A stretch of 64,000 bases of DNA from contig JAFTXV010000007.1 in the NCBI GenBank assembly GCA_017461505.1, forward strand, positions 434,001-498,000, given 5' to 3'. The notes below the pieces were generated by a model that was not told where the DNA came from, made no database searches, and saw only the letters and a list, made by a program, of their open reading frames with translations. Below, one piece after another: positions 44,439-53,972 of the stretch (the first letter of the stretch is position 1; the number at the start of each line of letters is the position of its first letter). This DNA comes from Paludibacteraceae bacterium (GTDB taxonomy: Bacteria; Bacteroidota; Bacteroidia; Bacteroidales; Paludibacteraceae). Position numbers and translations under genes: made by a program.

Positions 44439-46049
44439 TCAGAATGTGTATTTTACACCTAATAAGAAGTGAATACCTTGTGATTCGTAGCCATAGAAGA
44501 ACGAATCTTTGCGGTTGAGGTAGTCATTGAGTTGGGCATATACCACCAACCACCGATTGATAGCATACTGACCTCCCAAGTTGAGAGAGATCATCGGTTT
44601 GATTTGTTTGGCTCCCTCAGAAGTATCCGCCCAACGGCTTCCTGCAAAATAGTTATCGGAATAGATACTCCATTTGGAGTTGATATGCACATCTACGCGT
44701 GCTTTCACATCCCAGTTTGGACGATCATACACCTTGTCCGCCTGCCAGAAATAGTAGTTGCCTGATGCATTCAGTTCCACAATATCGCGGTAATGGTAGT
44801 GCAAACTAGCACCTACTTTCCATCGTTGGTAGTTGGCTTGGAGCAAGCTGTAGTAGTCCGCCAATTGATTCTCACCATTCAGAGTAGCATAACTATGTAC
44901 TGCACCTATCATATACGCATAACCACCATAGATATCCAGCAACATCGTGTTCAGTGGACGAATCTTAATACCCAATTGTACATCCGCTGGAGTATAGTTG
45001 CGTAACTCGCGCTGTAGTCCACCTGGGATGCTCAAGAAGCGATTATATCCCATGTATTCCTCCATCGTACCCATATCCACTCCGCCTTGCGCATGGAGAT
45101 AAGGGTGGAGCAGATTGTTCAGCACATGGCCCTCTACCTCAATATGAGGAGATGGAGCGAACGCAAGATTAGGAGTCGAACTCAAATACGTACCATTGCC
45201 TATATTCATATCAATATGCACGCCCGCGTGCACGCGTAGATAGTCCGTCTCAAACTCATAGAAGGGCTCCATGCGTATGGCGTGACGGGGGGCAACTGCG
45301 GTATCAGCTACCGAATAAATGCTGTTTTGCACATAAGCATGCAAACCCGCTTGGTGCTTATCGCCTTTCCATGCAAAATCTAGATAGGAGCATACCTGAT
45401 GTTCCACAGCGTAGTTCGTGGTAATAAAGGCTTCGTATCCGGTTTGTACACGATATTGGATAGCGGCATCACGGGTCGATCGGATGCCAATCTTGGTATT
45501 GGCGTTCCATAATGTCTGCCAACCAAATACGGGTTGATAGGCATACGCTTCGTTCTTTCCGTCCACACCCACATACAAGTCCAATCCTTTGAAATGACGA
45601 GTCACAGTCGTACCTAATCCCGATACCGACAACGCATCTTTTCCCCAGTAAGCATCGTGCTTGGCAAATACATCTACCGACCAATTCTTTTTCTCCCTCA
45701 ATCGGTAAGCGAAATGCAAATGCGTATTGCGATAGCCTGCGGCTCCGTCTATGATTCCGCCCAACTGAGTAGGTGGGGTAAAGCGTGTCTCAGCGGCTTT
45801 CAAGGGATGTAGATTAAAGCCGATAGACAATGGGTTAGAGTAGGTAGAATAGACCACAGGATTAGGATTTACATCCACTTGCAAGATGCTCGGTTGCACC
45901 GGAATCATCTCTGCCTGATGAATATCTGGCTGATACTCGCGCTCCACAGTGACCACTCTATTAAAAGTGGTGTCTTGCGCAAAACTAGCGCAAGGGTAGC
46001 CCAAAAGGAGGGTGCTGCAGATGCCTAAAATATAGTGTATCGTTCTCAT
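44439..46049 (-). CDS. Outer-membrane beta-barrel protein
   Basis: 536 aa with a signal peptide (MRTIHYILGICSTLLLGYPCASFAQ), a short plug-less N-terminal segment (VVTVEREYQPDIHQAEMIPV), then many alternating amphipathic strands and a terminal aromatic residue (LLGVKYTF), the usual sign of a BAM-inserted barrel. No TonB box or carboxypeptidase-like domain is clear. The start overlaps the TPR gene stop by 4 bases (ATGA), which ties it to that gene. Bacteroidota have many such TPR-plus-barrel pairs of unknown role. Confidence 0.8.
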   Translation of the reverse strand: MRTIHYILGICSTLLLGYPCASFAQDTTFNRVVTVEREYQPDIHQAEMIPVQPSILQVDVNPNPVVYSTYSNPLSIGFNLHPLKAAETRFTPPTQLGGIIDGAAGYRNTHLHFAYRLREKKNWSVDVFAKHDAYWGKDALSVSGLGTTVTRHFKGLDLYVGVDGKNEAYAYQPVFGWQTLWNANTKIGIRSTRDAAIQYRVQTGYEAFITTNYAVEHQVCSYLDFAWKGDKHQAGLHAYVQNSIYSVADTAVAPRHAIRMEPFYEFETDYLRVHAGVHIDMNIGNGTYLSSTPNLAFAPSPHIEVEGHVLNNLLHPYLHAQGGVDMGTMEEYMGYNRFLSIPGGLQRELRNYTPADVQLGIKIRPLNTMLLDIYGGYAYMIGAVHSYATLNGENQLADYYSLLQANYQRWKVGASLHYHYRDIVELNASGNYYFWQADKVYDRPNWDVKARVDVHINSKWSIYSDNYFAGSRWADTSEGAKQIKPMISLNLGGQYAINRWLVVYAQLNDYLNRKDSFFYGYESQGIHFLLGVKYTF

Positions 46050-48976
46050 AGTTGCTGAATATATGTCGTGTCAGTGCTTTGTTGTGCTTCTTTTTGAGCA
46101 ATAGCTTGCAACTTGCTTTCTATCGCTGTTTGAATATCATCTTGAGCGTGGTAGTTGTTTTGCAATGCCAATAGGTATTGCTTAGCTTGGAACAACTCCT
46201 GACGATCCACATTGATATCCGACAGCAGTATCAAGCTCTTAGCCAACCAATACTGATGCGATGTGCGCATTTGGGTGAAGGACATGATTTCTTGCTCTGC
46301 CATATCGATCGCGCCGAGATGATAATAACATGCTGCGAGCAGATACTTGGCTTCCGCACCTTGTTGGGTACGCACCTCTTTGGCAATTGGGGTCAAGTCC
46401 ACCAATGCCAACCCATATTGCTCACCTTGCCAGTAGGCTTTGGCGCGGCAATAGAGTGCCTCATTGCGGGTAACTGAATCTATCTGTTGCTCCTCCAATA
46501 GCTTGCTTGCCACCGCAATCACAGACGTGGTATCTGCCATGTTCTGACTACAACGCAACATACCCACTTGAGCGGTGATTCGCTTAGCGGACGATGAGGC
46601 CACTTGGCTCATCTGTTGGAAGTAATAGTATGCAGTGCGGTATTCCGCTTTGTCATAGCTCAATTCCGCCACGCGCATACATGCCTCTTCCATATACGGA
46701 TTACCACTCATATCCGCCAATAAGCTGTACTGCTCGATGGCATTATCATATTGCTTGAGTTGGTAGTAACTATTGGCTGCATAGTACGTGGCAATCGTGC
46801 AATACCTACCATTCGGACAGAAACGAGCCAAATACGTGCTCAAGCCGGCTGCTGCCTGTGGATAGTTACCCATCAGGTATTGCAATTCGGCGGTCACATA
46901 CATCAGCGAGTCCTCGCTACTTGCCAGCTGCATATTCATGCGGGCAATAGTCTTGGTATAAGCAATGTATTCCTCCACATGATTGGTCTCCACATAGATC
47001 TGCTCCATACCATCCAATGCACTATAGGCCTCTTCACTGCCCGGATATTGCTCAATGGTCTTTTTGAATGTTTCTATGGCATTGTCATATTGCTTCAGAG
47101 TACGATAGGCCATACCCAATTCCAACGAAGTCTTGGCAGCATAGTTGCTAGTAGGATGATCTTGCAATAGGGCTTGATATACAGATATTGCCTCTTGAGG
47201 ACGATTCTGCTGCAATTCCGCACGAGCAATCTCATACAACGCATCATCCACATAGTCCGATTGAGGATATTCTTTCGTCAAACTACGTAGCACTTCTGTC
47301 TTTTCTGGATAGCGATGTAGCAAACCGAGCGCAAATCCTTGTTGCAAAAGGGCATAATCTACGCCTATCTTCTGGCACTTCACCACTTGCTGGTACGTGT
47401 CAATCGCCTCTTGGAATCGTCTGGCTTGGAACAAACAATCGCCTATCCTATTGTGTGCATCCGCATAGGTGCTCTCGCACGGCGTTACCTGTTGGGCATA
47501 TCGGCGATATAGCGACTCAGCTGTCGCAAAATCTTTCAAGTTAAACGCAGCATATGCTTTCAAGTACAAGGCAGCCACTTGGTTGTTGGATTGCGCAATA
47601 TTCCCTTGCTGTTCATATAGGTTCAATTGCGCCATACATGCGTCATACTGGCGCATACGATACTCCGCTTGTGCACTCAGGTAGTACGCTTCTGTCTTGT
47701 AGGCCGATGTGCCCAGCTCGTGCGCAATCACCTCGCCCGACCATTTCTTCACATCACCCATCTTATCTTGCACAAAGGCATCCACGGCCAACTGATAACG
47801 CAAATACTGACGGGTCTCTAGCACTTTAGCATTGGGTTGTTGCACTTCCATCAGCGCATCCAATGCCGCTTGATAATTCTTGCTGGTCACATACATATCT
47901 GCCATCAGAGCATATACCTTGTCAATATACTTCGACTGTGGATACTCCTTGATGAATTGTTGAAAAGCGGTGATACTCTCGCCCAAAGCCGAGTTCTGCA
48001 GATAGGTGACTTGCACGTAGTTGTACATCGCCTCCTCGCGCAGCGCAGGAGTGATATCAAATTGTACCGCAGCTGCATAGGCCAGTTTCGCCTTCTCAAT
48101 ATCATTCATGCGCAGATAGCAATGTCCCAGATGCAGACAACTGCTCTCCGAGATCGAATCTGCCTCTTGCTTCACTTGCTTGAGGTAGGTGATGGCATCA
48201 GCATATTGCTGGATGCGATAATTGGATATTCCTAGCAAATAGAGGTCATTGCGCAGCACTTCTTGCTTCTTCTCTACGCGTAGCTGATGATAATCCTTCA
48301 GATGACTCACAGCTTTCTCATACACACTATCTCGATAGTAGATCTCTCCCGCTATGCGGTGCAACTCATCGTTGTATTCATTCTCTGGATAGTCGGCCAA
48401 TAGCACTTCTGCCCTTTCCAACACCTTGTCGTATGCTCCCTGAGCATAGTATATCTGCACAACATAATACGGAGCAATCTGCTGATAACCTCCGTTTTGC
48501 TCCAAAGTCAAAAATTCCACCAGCGCCTTGCCATACTCTCTTTGATTATAGTAGCAGCAACCCACATAATACGTTGCCTGTAGCGCATAGGGATTATCTT
48601 TTTTCTTAAGACGTTGTAGGTATGTCAATGCTTTACTCTCCTCTCCCAACAGGAAATAGGCATAGCCCATATGGAAGTTATACAGAGGGATCATCTTGCG
48701 CGACAATTGCTTGACATTCACTTTCGCCATCGTTTGAACGGCTGGCTTGTATTGCTTTTGTTCCGTCAAAAGAATACCTTGCATCGTGTACACCTCATCG
48801 ACATAAGGTGTATAAGGATAGTCGGCCAAATAGGCCTTCAAACTCTGTTGCGCATTGGCAGAACGCAGCTCAAAGGCCTCTTGTGCCTGTTGGAATGCGT
48901 GCTCAAAATCTTGTGCATGAAGAGCGGCAACACCCATCCATGCCAAGATCAAACCTACAACAATTCTTCTGTTCAT
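46046..48976 (-). CDS. Large periplasmic TPR-repeat protein
   Basis: 976 aa with a signal peptide (MNRRIVVGLILAWMGVAALHAQ) and tetratricopeptide-like repeats along nearly the whole length, for example YAKALVEFLTLEQNGG-, YEKAVSHLKDYHQL-, FQEAIDTYQQVVKCQ-, PQEAISVYQALLQDHPTSNYAAKTSLELGMAYRTLKQYDNAIETFKK and YDNAIEQYSLLADMSGNPYMEEA. Several units are of the YbgF/BamD (outer-membrane lipoprotein) type. A scaffold role is likely. I chose the ATG at 48976, 4 bases after the potD stop; an upstream start at 49018 would overlap potD. It is the fifth gene of the pot operon. Confidence 0.88.
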   Translation of the reverse strand: MNRRIVVGLILAWMGVAALHAQDFEHAFQQAQEAFELRSANAQQSLKAYLADYPYTPYVDEVYTMQGILLTEQKQYKPAVQTMAKVNVKQLSRKMIPLYNFHMGYAYFLLGEESKALTYLQRLKKKDNPYALQATYYVGCCYYNQREYGKALVEFLTLEQNGGYQQIAPYYVVQIYYAQGAYDKVLERAEVLLADYPENEYNDELHRIAGEIYYRDSVYEKAVSHLKDYHQLRVEKKQEVLRNDLYLLGISNYRIQQYADAITYLKQVKQEADSISESSCLHLGHCYLRMNDIEKAKLAYAAAVQFDITPALREEAMYNYVQVTYLQNSALGESITAFQQFIKEYPQSKYIDKVYALMADMYVTSKNYQAALDALMEVQQPNAKVLETRQYLRYQLAVDAFVQDKMGDVKKWSGEVIAHELGTSAYKTEAYYLSAQAEYRMRQYDACMAQLNLYEQQGNIAQSNNQVAALYLKAYAAFNLKDFATAESLYRRYAQQVTPCESTYADAHNRIGDCLFQARRFQEAIDTYQQVVKCQKIGVDYALLQQGFALGLLHRYPEKTEVLRSLTKEYPQSDYVDDALYEIARAELQQNRPQEAISVYQALLQDHPTSNYAAKTSLELGMAYRTLKQYDNAIETFKKTIEQYPGSEEAYSALDGMEQIYVETNHVEEYIAYTKTIARMNMQLASSEDSLMYVTAELQYLMGNYPQAAAGLSTYLARFCPNGRYCTIATYYAANSYYQLKQYDNAIEQYSLLADMSGNPYMEEACMRVAELSYDKAEYRTAYYYFQQMSQVASSSAKRITAQVGMLRCSQNMADTTSVIAVASKLLEEQQIDSVTRNEALYCRAKAYWQGEQYGLALVDLTPIAKEVRTQQGAEAKYLLAACYYHLGAIDMAEQEIMSFTQMRTSHQYWLAKSLILLSDINVDRQELFQAKQYLLALQNNYHAQDDIQTAIESKLQAIAQKEAQQSTDTTYIQQL

Positions 48977-48980
48977 ATGT

Positions 48981-50309
48981 TTATTTTCTACGATTACGTT
49001 TTTTGCGTTGTTTATCACGTTGTTTCTTGCGGTTAATGGCTTGAATCACAAATACCATCACTATCAGCGCCAATACGACCAAGATAAATATCACCAATCC
49101 CATGCTCAGGTTATCGCCCTTCACACGCGACCACATAGCCAACATTTCTTCGGTCTTATCGCCGCAGTCGTGCATCAAAGCACAACGATCAATCACACTT
49201 TGATCGGGATAGAACACATGATTAGCATGCACAGCTTCTGCGCCTTCGCCAAAGAAATAGGTGAGATTAGATGTCGCCTCGATCTCCTCGTCGTTCGCCC
49301 ACGCAAGAATAGTAGAATCTGCCACTACGCTCACATAGCCAATCTCCTCCATATTCAAGATGGCGTTCTCTGGCATACACATATAGTTGATGAAGTAGCT
49401 GGCTGCCTTGGTGTTCTTCGCATAGACTGGGATACACCATCCGTCGAACCACACATTACTACCCTCTTCAGGCACAAAGTACTCAAGGTCAACACCCACT
49501 TCGGCTGCCTCATCAATCGCCCATTGTGCGTCGCCCGACCAACTCAGGTTCAACCATGCCTTGCCCTTCGTCATCTCTTCTTTACCGAAGTCCACTTCCC
49601 AACCTGCGATATTATTCTTCATGCTGGTCAAAAACTCCTCTACGCGTTGGATACGCTCATCCGTCACATTTGCCACCAATTCATCGCGACTCACTTCACC
49701 ACGAGCAATCTCCTCGCGGTAAGCATACAACACCACTACCGAGTAAATATCGCGGAAAGCATCCTTCATAAACACTTTGCCCGCAAACTTCTCATTTTGC
49801 AAGCCGCCCAAAGAGAGAATCTCCTCCTTATTCACCAATGCGGTGTTATACAAGATACCCGTCGTACCCCACATATAGCCTACCGTATAGTCTGCCACGC
49901 ACACGCTGCTGTCTGGTGCCATTTGTTGGAACTTATCCACCGCGAAAGGTGATACCAGTTTCGTATAGTCAGGTGTGTTGCCAAAATCCTTGTTGATAGG
50001 TTGCAGCAACTTATTGCGCAACATACGCTCGATGATGTACTCCGAAGGACAAATCACATCATAGTCCTCGTGACCCACCTCAATCTCGGTAAGCATCGAC
50101 TCATTAATGTCAAAAGTCTGATACAATACCTCCACTTGTTCGCCTGTTTGCTCATAGTACCATGCAGGGAAACCATTGAGCACATTCATGTCAATATAGT
50201 CTGCCCAGTTATACACCTTCAGCGTATGCTCGCGGTCAGCAGCAAAAGCGTTAGATACCAATACACAAGGTAGCACCAAAGCGGCTACAGCAAAAAAGAA
50301 CTTTTTCAT
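48981..50309 (-). CDS. potD: Spermidine/putrescine-binding protein PotD with a C-terminal membrane anchor
   Basis: 442 aa: a signal peptide (MKKFFFAVAALVLPCVLVSNAFA), a periplasmic-binding domain (LKVYNWADYIDMNVLNGFPAWYYEQTG; DYDVICPSEYIIERM; VGYMWGTTGILYN; WFDGWCIPVYAKN), then a single transmembrane helix (MGLVIFILVVLALIVMVFVIQ, about residues 404-424) and a very basic tail (NRKKQRDKQRKKRNRRK). Typical PotD proteins are about 350 aa and lack this anchor, so here the receptor seems tethered to the inner membrane beside its permease. The start overlaps the potC stop by 4 bases. Confidence 0.9.
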   Translation of the reverse strand: MKKFFFAVAALVLPCVLVSNAFAADREHTLKVYNWADYIDMNVLNGFPAWYYEQTGEQVEVLYQTFDINESMLTEIEVGHEDYDVICPSEYIIERMLRNKLLQPINKDFGNTPDYTKLVSPFAVDKFQQMAPDSSVCVADYTVGYMWGTTGILYNTALVNKEEILSLGGLQNEKFAGKVFMKDAFRDIYSVVVLYAYREEIARGEVSRDELVANVTDERIQRVEEFLTSMKNNIAGWEVDFGKEEMTKGKAWLNLSWSGDAQWAIDEAAEVGVDLEYFVPEEGSNVWFDGWCIPVYAKNTKAASYFINYMCMPENAILNMEEIGYVSVVADSTILAWANDEEIEATSNLTYFFGEGAEAVHANHVFYPDQSVIDRCALMHDCGDKTEEMLAMWSRVKGDNLSMGLVIFILVVLALIVMVFVIQAINRKKQRDKQRKKRNRRK

Positions 50310-51166
50310 TTCGTTTTGTTTTGTTGTTTATGGGTTCGTATATTCATTATTATCAGCAAGACCAAGATGGTCAAGAAAATCAAGGAGAACAATGGTCTCA
50401 ACTCAGGTGTCAAACCACCCTTACGCGCATCGGCGTAGATAAAAGTGGACAATGTCTCTAGTCCGCTACTACCCTTTGTGAAGTAGGTCACACCGAAGTC
50501 GTCAATACTGAGCGTTAGACTCAAGATGAAGCCACTAATCATTCCTGGCCACAATTCAGGCATCATCACTTTGCGCAATGCTTGGAAAGGAGTAGCGCCT
50601 AAGTCCAACGCCGCCTCATAGATATTTGGATTCATCTTCGTCAATCGTGGCATCACGCTCAGCACTACATATGGCGTACAGAACACCACATGCGCCGCAA
50701 TCACAGTACCCAGTCCGCGACTAATGCCTAAGAACACGAATAGCAAGAACAAACTGATACCCGTCAGAATATCTGGGTTAATCATCGGGATGCTATTCAT
50801 AAAGGTGAGTATCTTCCTATCGCGATTGCGCATATGATAAATACCTATCGCAGCCAATGTGCCTAATACGGTAGAGATCAATGCCGACGACAACGCAATC
50901 ACCACTGTGAAGAAGATCGCGCGATATAGGTTCGGATCCACTTTCACTTGCGCCACCGCATCGTAACCCGTGAATAGGTTCTCGTACAACCCTAACGTAA
51001 ATCCCGTCCAGTTACCAAACACTTTGCTCTGTGTGAACGAGAATATGATAATGAGCAGGATAGGGGCATACAATACCACCAACAGCAACCACAAATATGC
51101 TTGTGCTGCTATGCGCGATCCCAATCCCCGCTGCTCAATCTTCGATTTCTTATAATTTTCAAACAT
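50306..51166 (-). CDS. potC: Spermidine/putrescine ABC transporter permease PotC
   Basis: 286 aa with six predicted membrane helices and the EAA loop EAALDLGATPFQALRKVMMPELWPGMISG (about residues 187-215), which docks on PotA. The sequence IFSFTQSKVFGNWTGFTLGLYENLF near the N-terminus matches PotC. It forms the membrane channel with PotB. An intergenic run of ctttcacctttcagtt-type repeats separates it from potB. Confidence 0.93.
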   Translation of the reverse strand: MFENYKKSKIEQRGLGSRIAAQAYLWLLLVVLYAPILLIIIFSFTQSKVFGNWTGFTLGLYENLFTGYDAVAQVKVDPNLYRAIFFTVVIALSSALISTVLGTLAAIGIYHMRNRDRKILTFMNSIPMINPDILTGISLFLLFVFLGISRGLGTVIAAHVVFCTPYVVLSVMPRLTKMNPNIYEAALDLGATPFQALRKVMMPELWPGMISGFILSLTLSIDDFGVTYFTKGSSGLETLSTFIYADARKGGLTPELRPLFSLIFLTILVLLIIMNIRTHKQQNKTK

Positions 51167-51169
51167 ATA

Positions 51170-51298
51170 TCCTTGCCTTTAACCTTTCACCTCTCACCTT
51201 TCACCTTTCACCTTTCAGTTTTCAGTTTTCACCTCTAACCTCTCACCTTTAACCTTTCAGTTTTCAGTTTTCAGTTTTCAGTTTTCACCTCTCACCTC
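51170..51298. repeat. Tandem aacctttcacctttcagttttcag-type repeats inside the pot operon
   Basis: About 125 bases between potB and potC made up of short words acctttcacc, acctctcacc, aacctttaacc and ttttcagttttcag. The same family is at 4391-4436, 4814-4844, 9919-9965, 56545-56615 and, translated, inside potA (52771-52806). Confidence 0.85.
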
Positions 51299-52093
51299 TC
51301 AACGATTTATATCCTCCTTATCCCCACCAAAGAAGCTGGTCAATCCTATAATAATCAGCATAATCAGCGACAATGCTGCACCGTAGTTCCACATCGCTAT
51401 ACCGCCCTCTCCGAAGCAGCGTTGGATCAGCGAACCGAACAAAGTCACCTTGTTATGAGTCAGCAACTCCGCAATAGCGAAAGTCGAAACAGTTGGCATA
51501 AACACCATCACGATGCCCGAATAGATACCCGGCATGGAGAGTGGCAAAGTCACTTTCAAGAATACTTGATGACGCTTTGCCCCCAAGTCGTGAGCTGCTT
51601 CTATCAGACTATTATCCATCTTTTGCAAGGTGTTGTAGATTGGGTAGATCATGAATGGCAAGAAGTCATACACCATACCAAACAGCAACGCCCCTTCGCC
51701 CAATGGCAAACCGAACATTCGGAACAACTCCACTGTCGCAATCGTGCGCAATAGGAAGTTAATCCACATCGGAAGAATAAACAACATCGCCATCACCTGC
51801 GGTGTCTTAAAGTCTGCCATCGCCATGATATATGCTGCGGGATAACCCAACAGCAGACAAATGATGGTAGTAATCAGCGCAATAGCCAACGAATAGATAA
51901 AGGTGTTTATCGCCTCCGACTTGGTGAAGAAACTCACAAAGTTCTGTATCGTAAAGCTACCATCAGCATCCGTAAAGGCATACACGCCAATCAGTACCAA
52001 TGGCAAGATCACCAAGCACAGCATAAACAGCGCATAAGGCCATGCCCACGTACTCCGCGACTGAAACACCATTTTTAATTTATTACTTTTCAT
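51299..52093 (-). CDS. potB: Spermidine/putrescine ABC transporter permease PotB
   Basis: 264 aa, six predicted membrane helices, EAA loop EAAHDLGAKRHQVFLKVTLPLSMPGIYSG (about residues 165-193). FAIAELLTHNKVTLFGSLIQRCF near the end is PotB-like. Its stop lies at the edge of the repeat cluster before potC, and its start lies 3 bases past another repeat cluster that separates it from potA. Confidence 0.93.
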   Translation of the reverse strand: MKSNKLKMVFQSRSTWAWPYALFMLCLVILPLVLIGVYAFTDADGSFTIQNFVSFFTKSEAINTFIYSLAIALITTIICLLLGYPAAYIMAMADFKTPQVMAMLFILPMWINFLLRTIATVELFRMFGLPLGEGALLFGMVYDFLPFMIYPIYNTLQKMDNSLIEAAHDLGAKRHQVFLKVTLPLSMPGIYSGIVMVFMPTVSTFAIAELLTHNKVTLFGSLIQRCFGEGGIAMWNYGAALSLIMLIIIGLTSFFGGDKEDINR

Positions 52094-52094
52094 C

Positions 52095-52262
52095 TTAGAT
52101 CACTTCGTTGTTAGATCGTTTTACTGTAGATCACTTCGCTTCGCTCGTTGTAGATCGCTCGTTACGCTCGCTGTAGTTGTAGTCTCCAGGCGCTATGCGC
52201 CGATCTACAGCCCGCAGGGCGATCTAAGTTCTACAGGGCGCCAGCCCGATCTTTTTTATACA
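52095..52262. repeat. Dispersed gatcgctcgctgtag / ctacagggcgcaagcccgatc repeats between potA and potB
   Basis: Several imperfect units, some with small hairpins (ggcgctatgcgcc; gggcgccagccc). The cluster provides the last eight codons and stop of potA (residues KKDRAGAL). Confidence 0.8.
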
Positions 52263-53670
52263 ATCTTATATAACTTGGAGCCACGCGAATTCCCACACGG
52301 TCACCATCGTCCCACACATCGTTGGTATCTACAAAGATATCGTCGCCATCATCGGTGCGAACGGTCAAGTGATAGTGATCGCCCTTGTACAAGATGAAAT
52401 ATACTTCACCGCACAACACACCATCCTCTTCGTCGTCTTGTAGATTAACGCGATTGAAGTCCACTTCCACTTCCACCTCTTCGCCTACCTCAAATCGCTC
52501 TGCCACACGCTCTGGGATATCCCATTCCTCGTCCAAGAAACGCACGCGGTTATCTTCCAGCACTTCACCATCGAAGGTGTTGCACAAACGCTCTTTCTTC
52601 ATTACCTGAATATCTTCGGGCTTTACCAATAGTCCCACTTTCGTGCCTGGCTCAAAGGCGTGATAATCTTGGATCATCAGTTCATAGCCCTCATCCGTCA
52701 GCACAGTCATCTCGTAATGCACACCCTTGAAGATACAACTCTGCACCTCACCATGCAACTGCCATGGACTCTCCTCGCCTTTAACCTCTAACCTCTCACC
52801 TCTAACCTTTCCGATATAAATGTCCTCTGGTCTCACCACTACATCCACTTCAGTATCTTCGCCAAACCCTTTGTCCACGCACTCGAAGTCCTTCTCGCAG
52901 AAGTTCACCACGCCGTCCTTCACCATAGTAGCGTCTAAGATATTGCTCTCACCAATGAAGTCGGCTACGAAGCAGTTTTGTGGTTCATTATACACGTCCG
53001 TAGGTGTACCAATCTGCTGAATCTTTCCTTCGCGCATGACCACCACGCGGTCGCTGAGTGTCAGTGCCTCTTCTTGGTCGTGCGTTACGTATATGAAAGT
53101 AATGCCGAGTTTCTTATGCATCTCGCGCAGTTCCATCTGCATGTCCTTACGCATCTTGAGGTCCAACGCTGCCAAGGGCTCATCCAGCAGCAGCACCTCT
53201 GGCTCGTTGATAATCGCACGAGCAATAGCCACACGTTGTTGCTGACCGCCTGACAAACTGTCCACGTCGCGGTACTCATAGTCCGTCATGCCGACAGTTT
53301 TTAGTGCCTGCTTTACCTTCTTTTCAATGACTTTCTTGTCCATCTTCTTCAGTTTCAGACCGAAAGCCACATTGTCAAATACATTCAAGTGGGGGAACAA
53401 CGCGTATTTCTGGAATACCGTATTCACATCGCGCATATGTGGAGGCATCGTGGTCACATCTTCGCCGTTCAGCAAGATATCACCCTCTGTTGCCACTTGA
53501 AAACCTGCTATACAACGAAGCAAGGTAGTCTTTCCGCAACCCGATGGACCCAAGATAGTTACGAACTCGCCTTTCTTGATTTGAAGGCTCACATCGTCCA
53601 AGGCAAATTTACCGTCCTCAAACTGCTTGGACACGTGATTCACCTCAATGATAAAATCCGATTTCTGCAT
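52231..53670 (-). CDS. potA: Spermidine/putrescine ABC transporter ATPase PotA, extended
   Basis: ATPase that drives polyamine import. Walker [10 protein letters not shown] is at 41-49, the signature [14 protein letters not shown] at 139-152, Walker [13 protein letters not shown] at 159-170 and the switch His in [11 protein letters not shown] near 197. The C-terminal part has two TOBE-type segments, making 479 aa against about 370-380 in typical PotA. Residues 289-300 ([12 protein letters not shown]) come from a dispersed repeat inserted in frame between the first TOBE strands. The C-terminus (KKDRAGAL) is encoded by another repeat family. It is the first gene of potA-potB-potC-potD-TPR-barrel. 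Confidence 0.93.
   Translation of the reverse strand: MQKSDFIIEVNHVSKQFEDGKFALDDVSLQIKKGEFVTILGPSGCGKTTLLRCIAGFQVATEGDILLNGEDVTTMPPHMRDVNTVFQKYALFPHLNVFDNVAFGLKLKKMDKKVIEKKVKQALKTVGMTDYEYRDVDSLSGGQQQRVAIARAIINEPEVLLLDEPLAALDLKMRKDMQMELREMHKKLGITFIYVTHDQEEALTLSDRVVVMREGKIQQIGTPTDVYNEPQNCFVADFIGESNILDATMVKDGVVNFCEKDFECVDKGFGEDTEVDVVVRPEDIYIGKVRGERLEVKGEESPWQLHGEVQSCIFKGVHYEMTVLTDEGYELMIQDYHAFEPGTKVGLLVKPEDIQVMKKERLCNTFDGEVLEDNRVRFLDEEWDIPERVAERFEVGEEVEVEVDFNRVNLQDDEEDGVLCGEVYFILYKGDHYHLTVRTDDGDDIFVDTNDVWDDGDRVGIRVAPSYIRLYKKDRAGAL
52771..52806 (-). repeat. In-frame dispersed repeat inside potA
   Basis: This 36-bp stretch reads on the plus strand as ctcgcctttaacctctaacc plus a further acctctcacctctaac word, the same words as the non-coding repeats at 51170-51298. 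In the potA frame it gives [12 protein letters not shown]. Confidence 0.82.
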
Positions 53671-53745
53671 TTCTTTTGTCGCTATGGTACACTATAAGTG
53701 TAATACATAAAAGTTCGTTTTTGCCAAAATTTACCAATTTCGCTG

Positions 53746-53777
53746 CAAAAGTAGTGATTTTTCCGCATATACACAAA
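53746..53777 (-). promoter_or_regulatory. Promoter of the pot operon
   Basis: Minus-strand TTTG (53774-53777), 20 bp, TACTTTTG (53746-53753). The start codon at 53670 gives a leader of about 70 bases. Confidence 0.8.
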
Positions 53778-53822
53778 CTTTTTTCAAAAAACTTTACTTT
53801 TAACTCCCCGCTATTCCCCGCC

Positions 53823-53864
53823 ATGGGATATAATACCGAATCCATGCTTGCATGAGTGAAGGTA
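53823..53864 (+). repeat. 42-bp hairpin module, copy 1
   Basis: Identical by eye to 54112-54153. The core holds atacc ... catgc-tt-gcatg ... ggta, which can form a two-part stem. Copy 2 is a component of the structured-RNA candidate downstream; copy 1 stands alone between it and potA. Confidence 0.85.
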
Positions 53865-53918
53865 GTTTTCGTCGCCTCTAAACTCTAAACTGTAGCGCCT
53901 TCGGCGCGTCCTCTAAAC

Positions 53919-53957
53919 AAAAAAACGCATTTCTCTTGCAGGAGTGCGTTTTTTTTT
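53919..53957. terminator. Hairpin with T-run upstream of the structured RNA; also contains its -33 box
   Basis: aaaaacgca pairs with tgcgttttt around ttctcttgcaggag, followed on each strand by a T-run. On the plus strand it would end any transcript through the copy-1 hairpin module. CTTG within its loop (53935-53938) serves as the -33 box of the next promoter. Confidence 0.65.
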
Positions 53958-53966
53958 GTACCTTTG
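53935..53966 (+). promoter_or_regulatory. Promoter of the structured-RNA candidate at 54 kb
   Basis: CTTG (53935-53938), 20 bp, TACCTTTG (53959-53966); the expected start is near 53973. Confidence 0.75.
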
Positions 53967-53972
53967 CACCCC

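Noticed and set aside
49008..49952. 314-aa plus-strand open frame opposite potD
   Set aside because: No domain or promoter; potD motifs are complete on the other strand.
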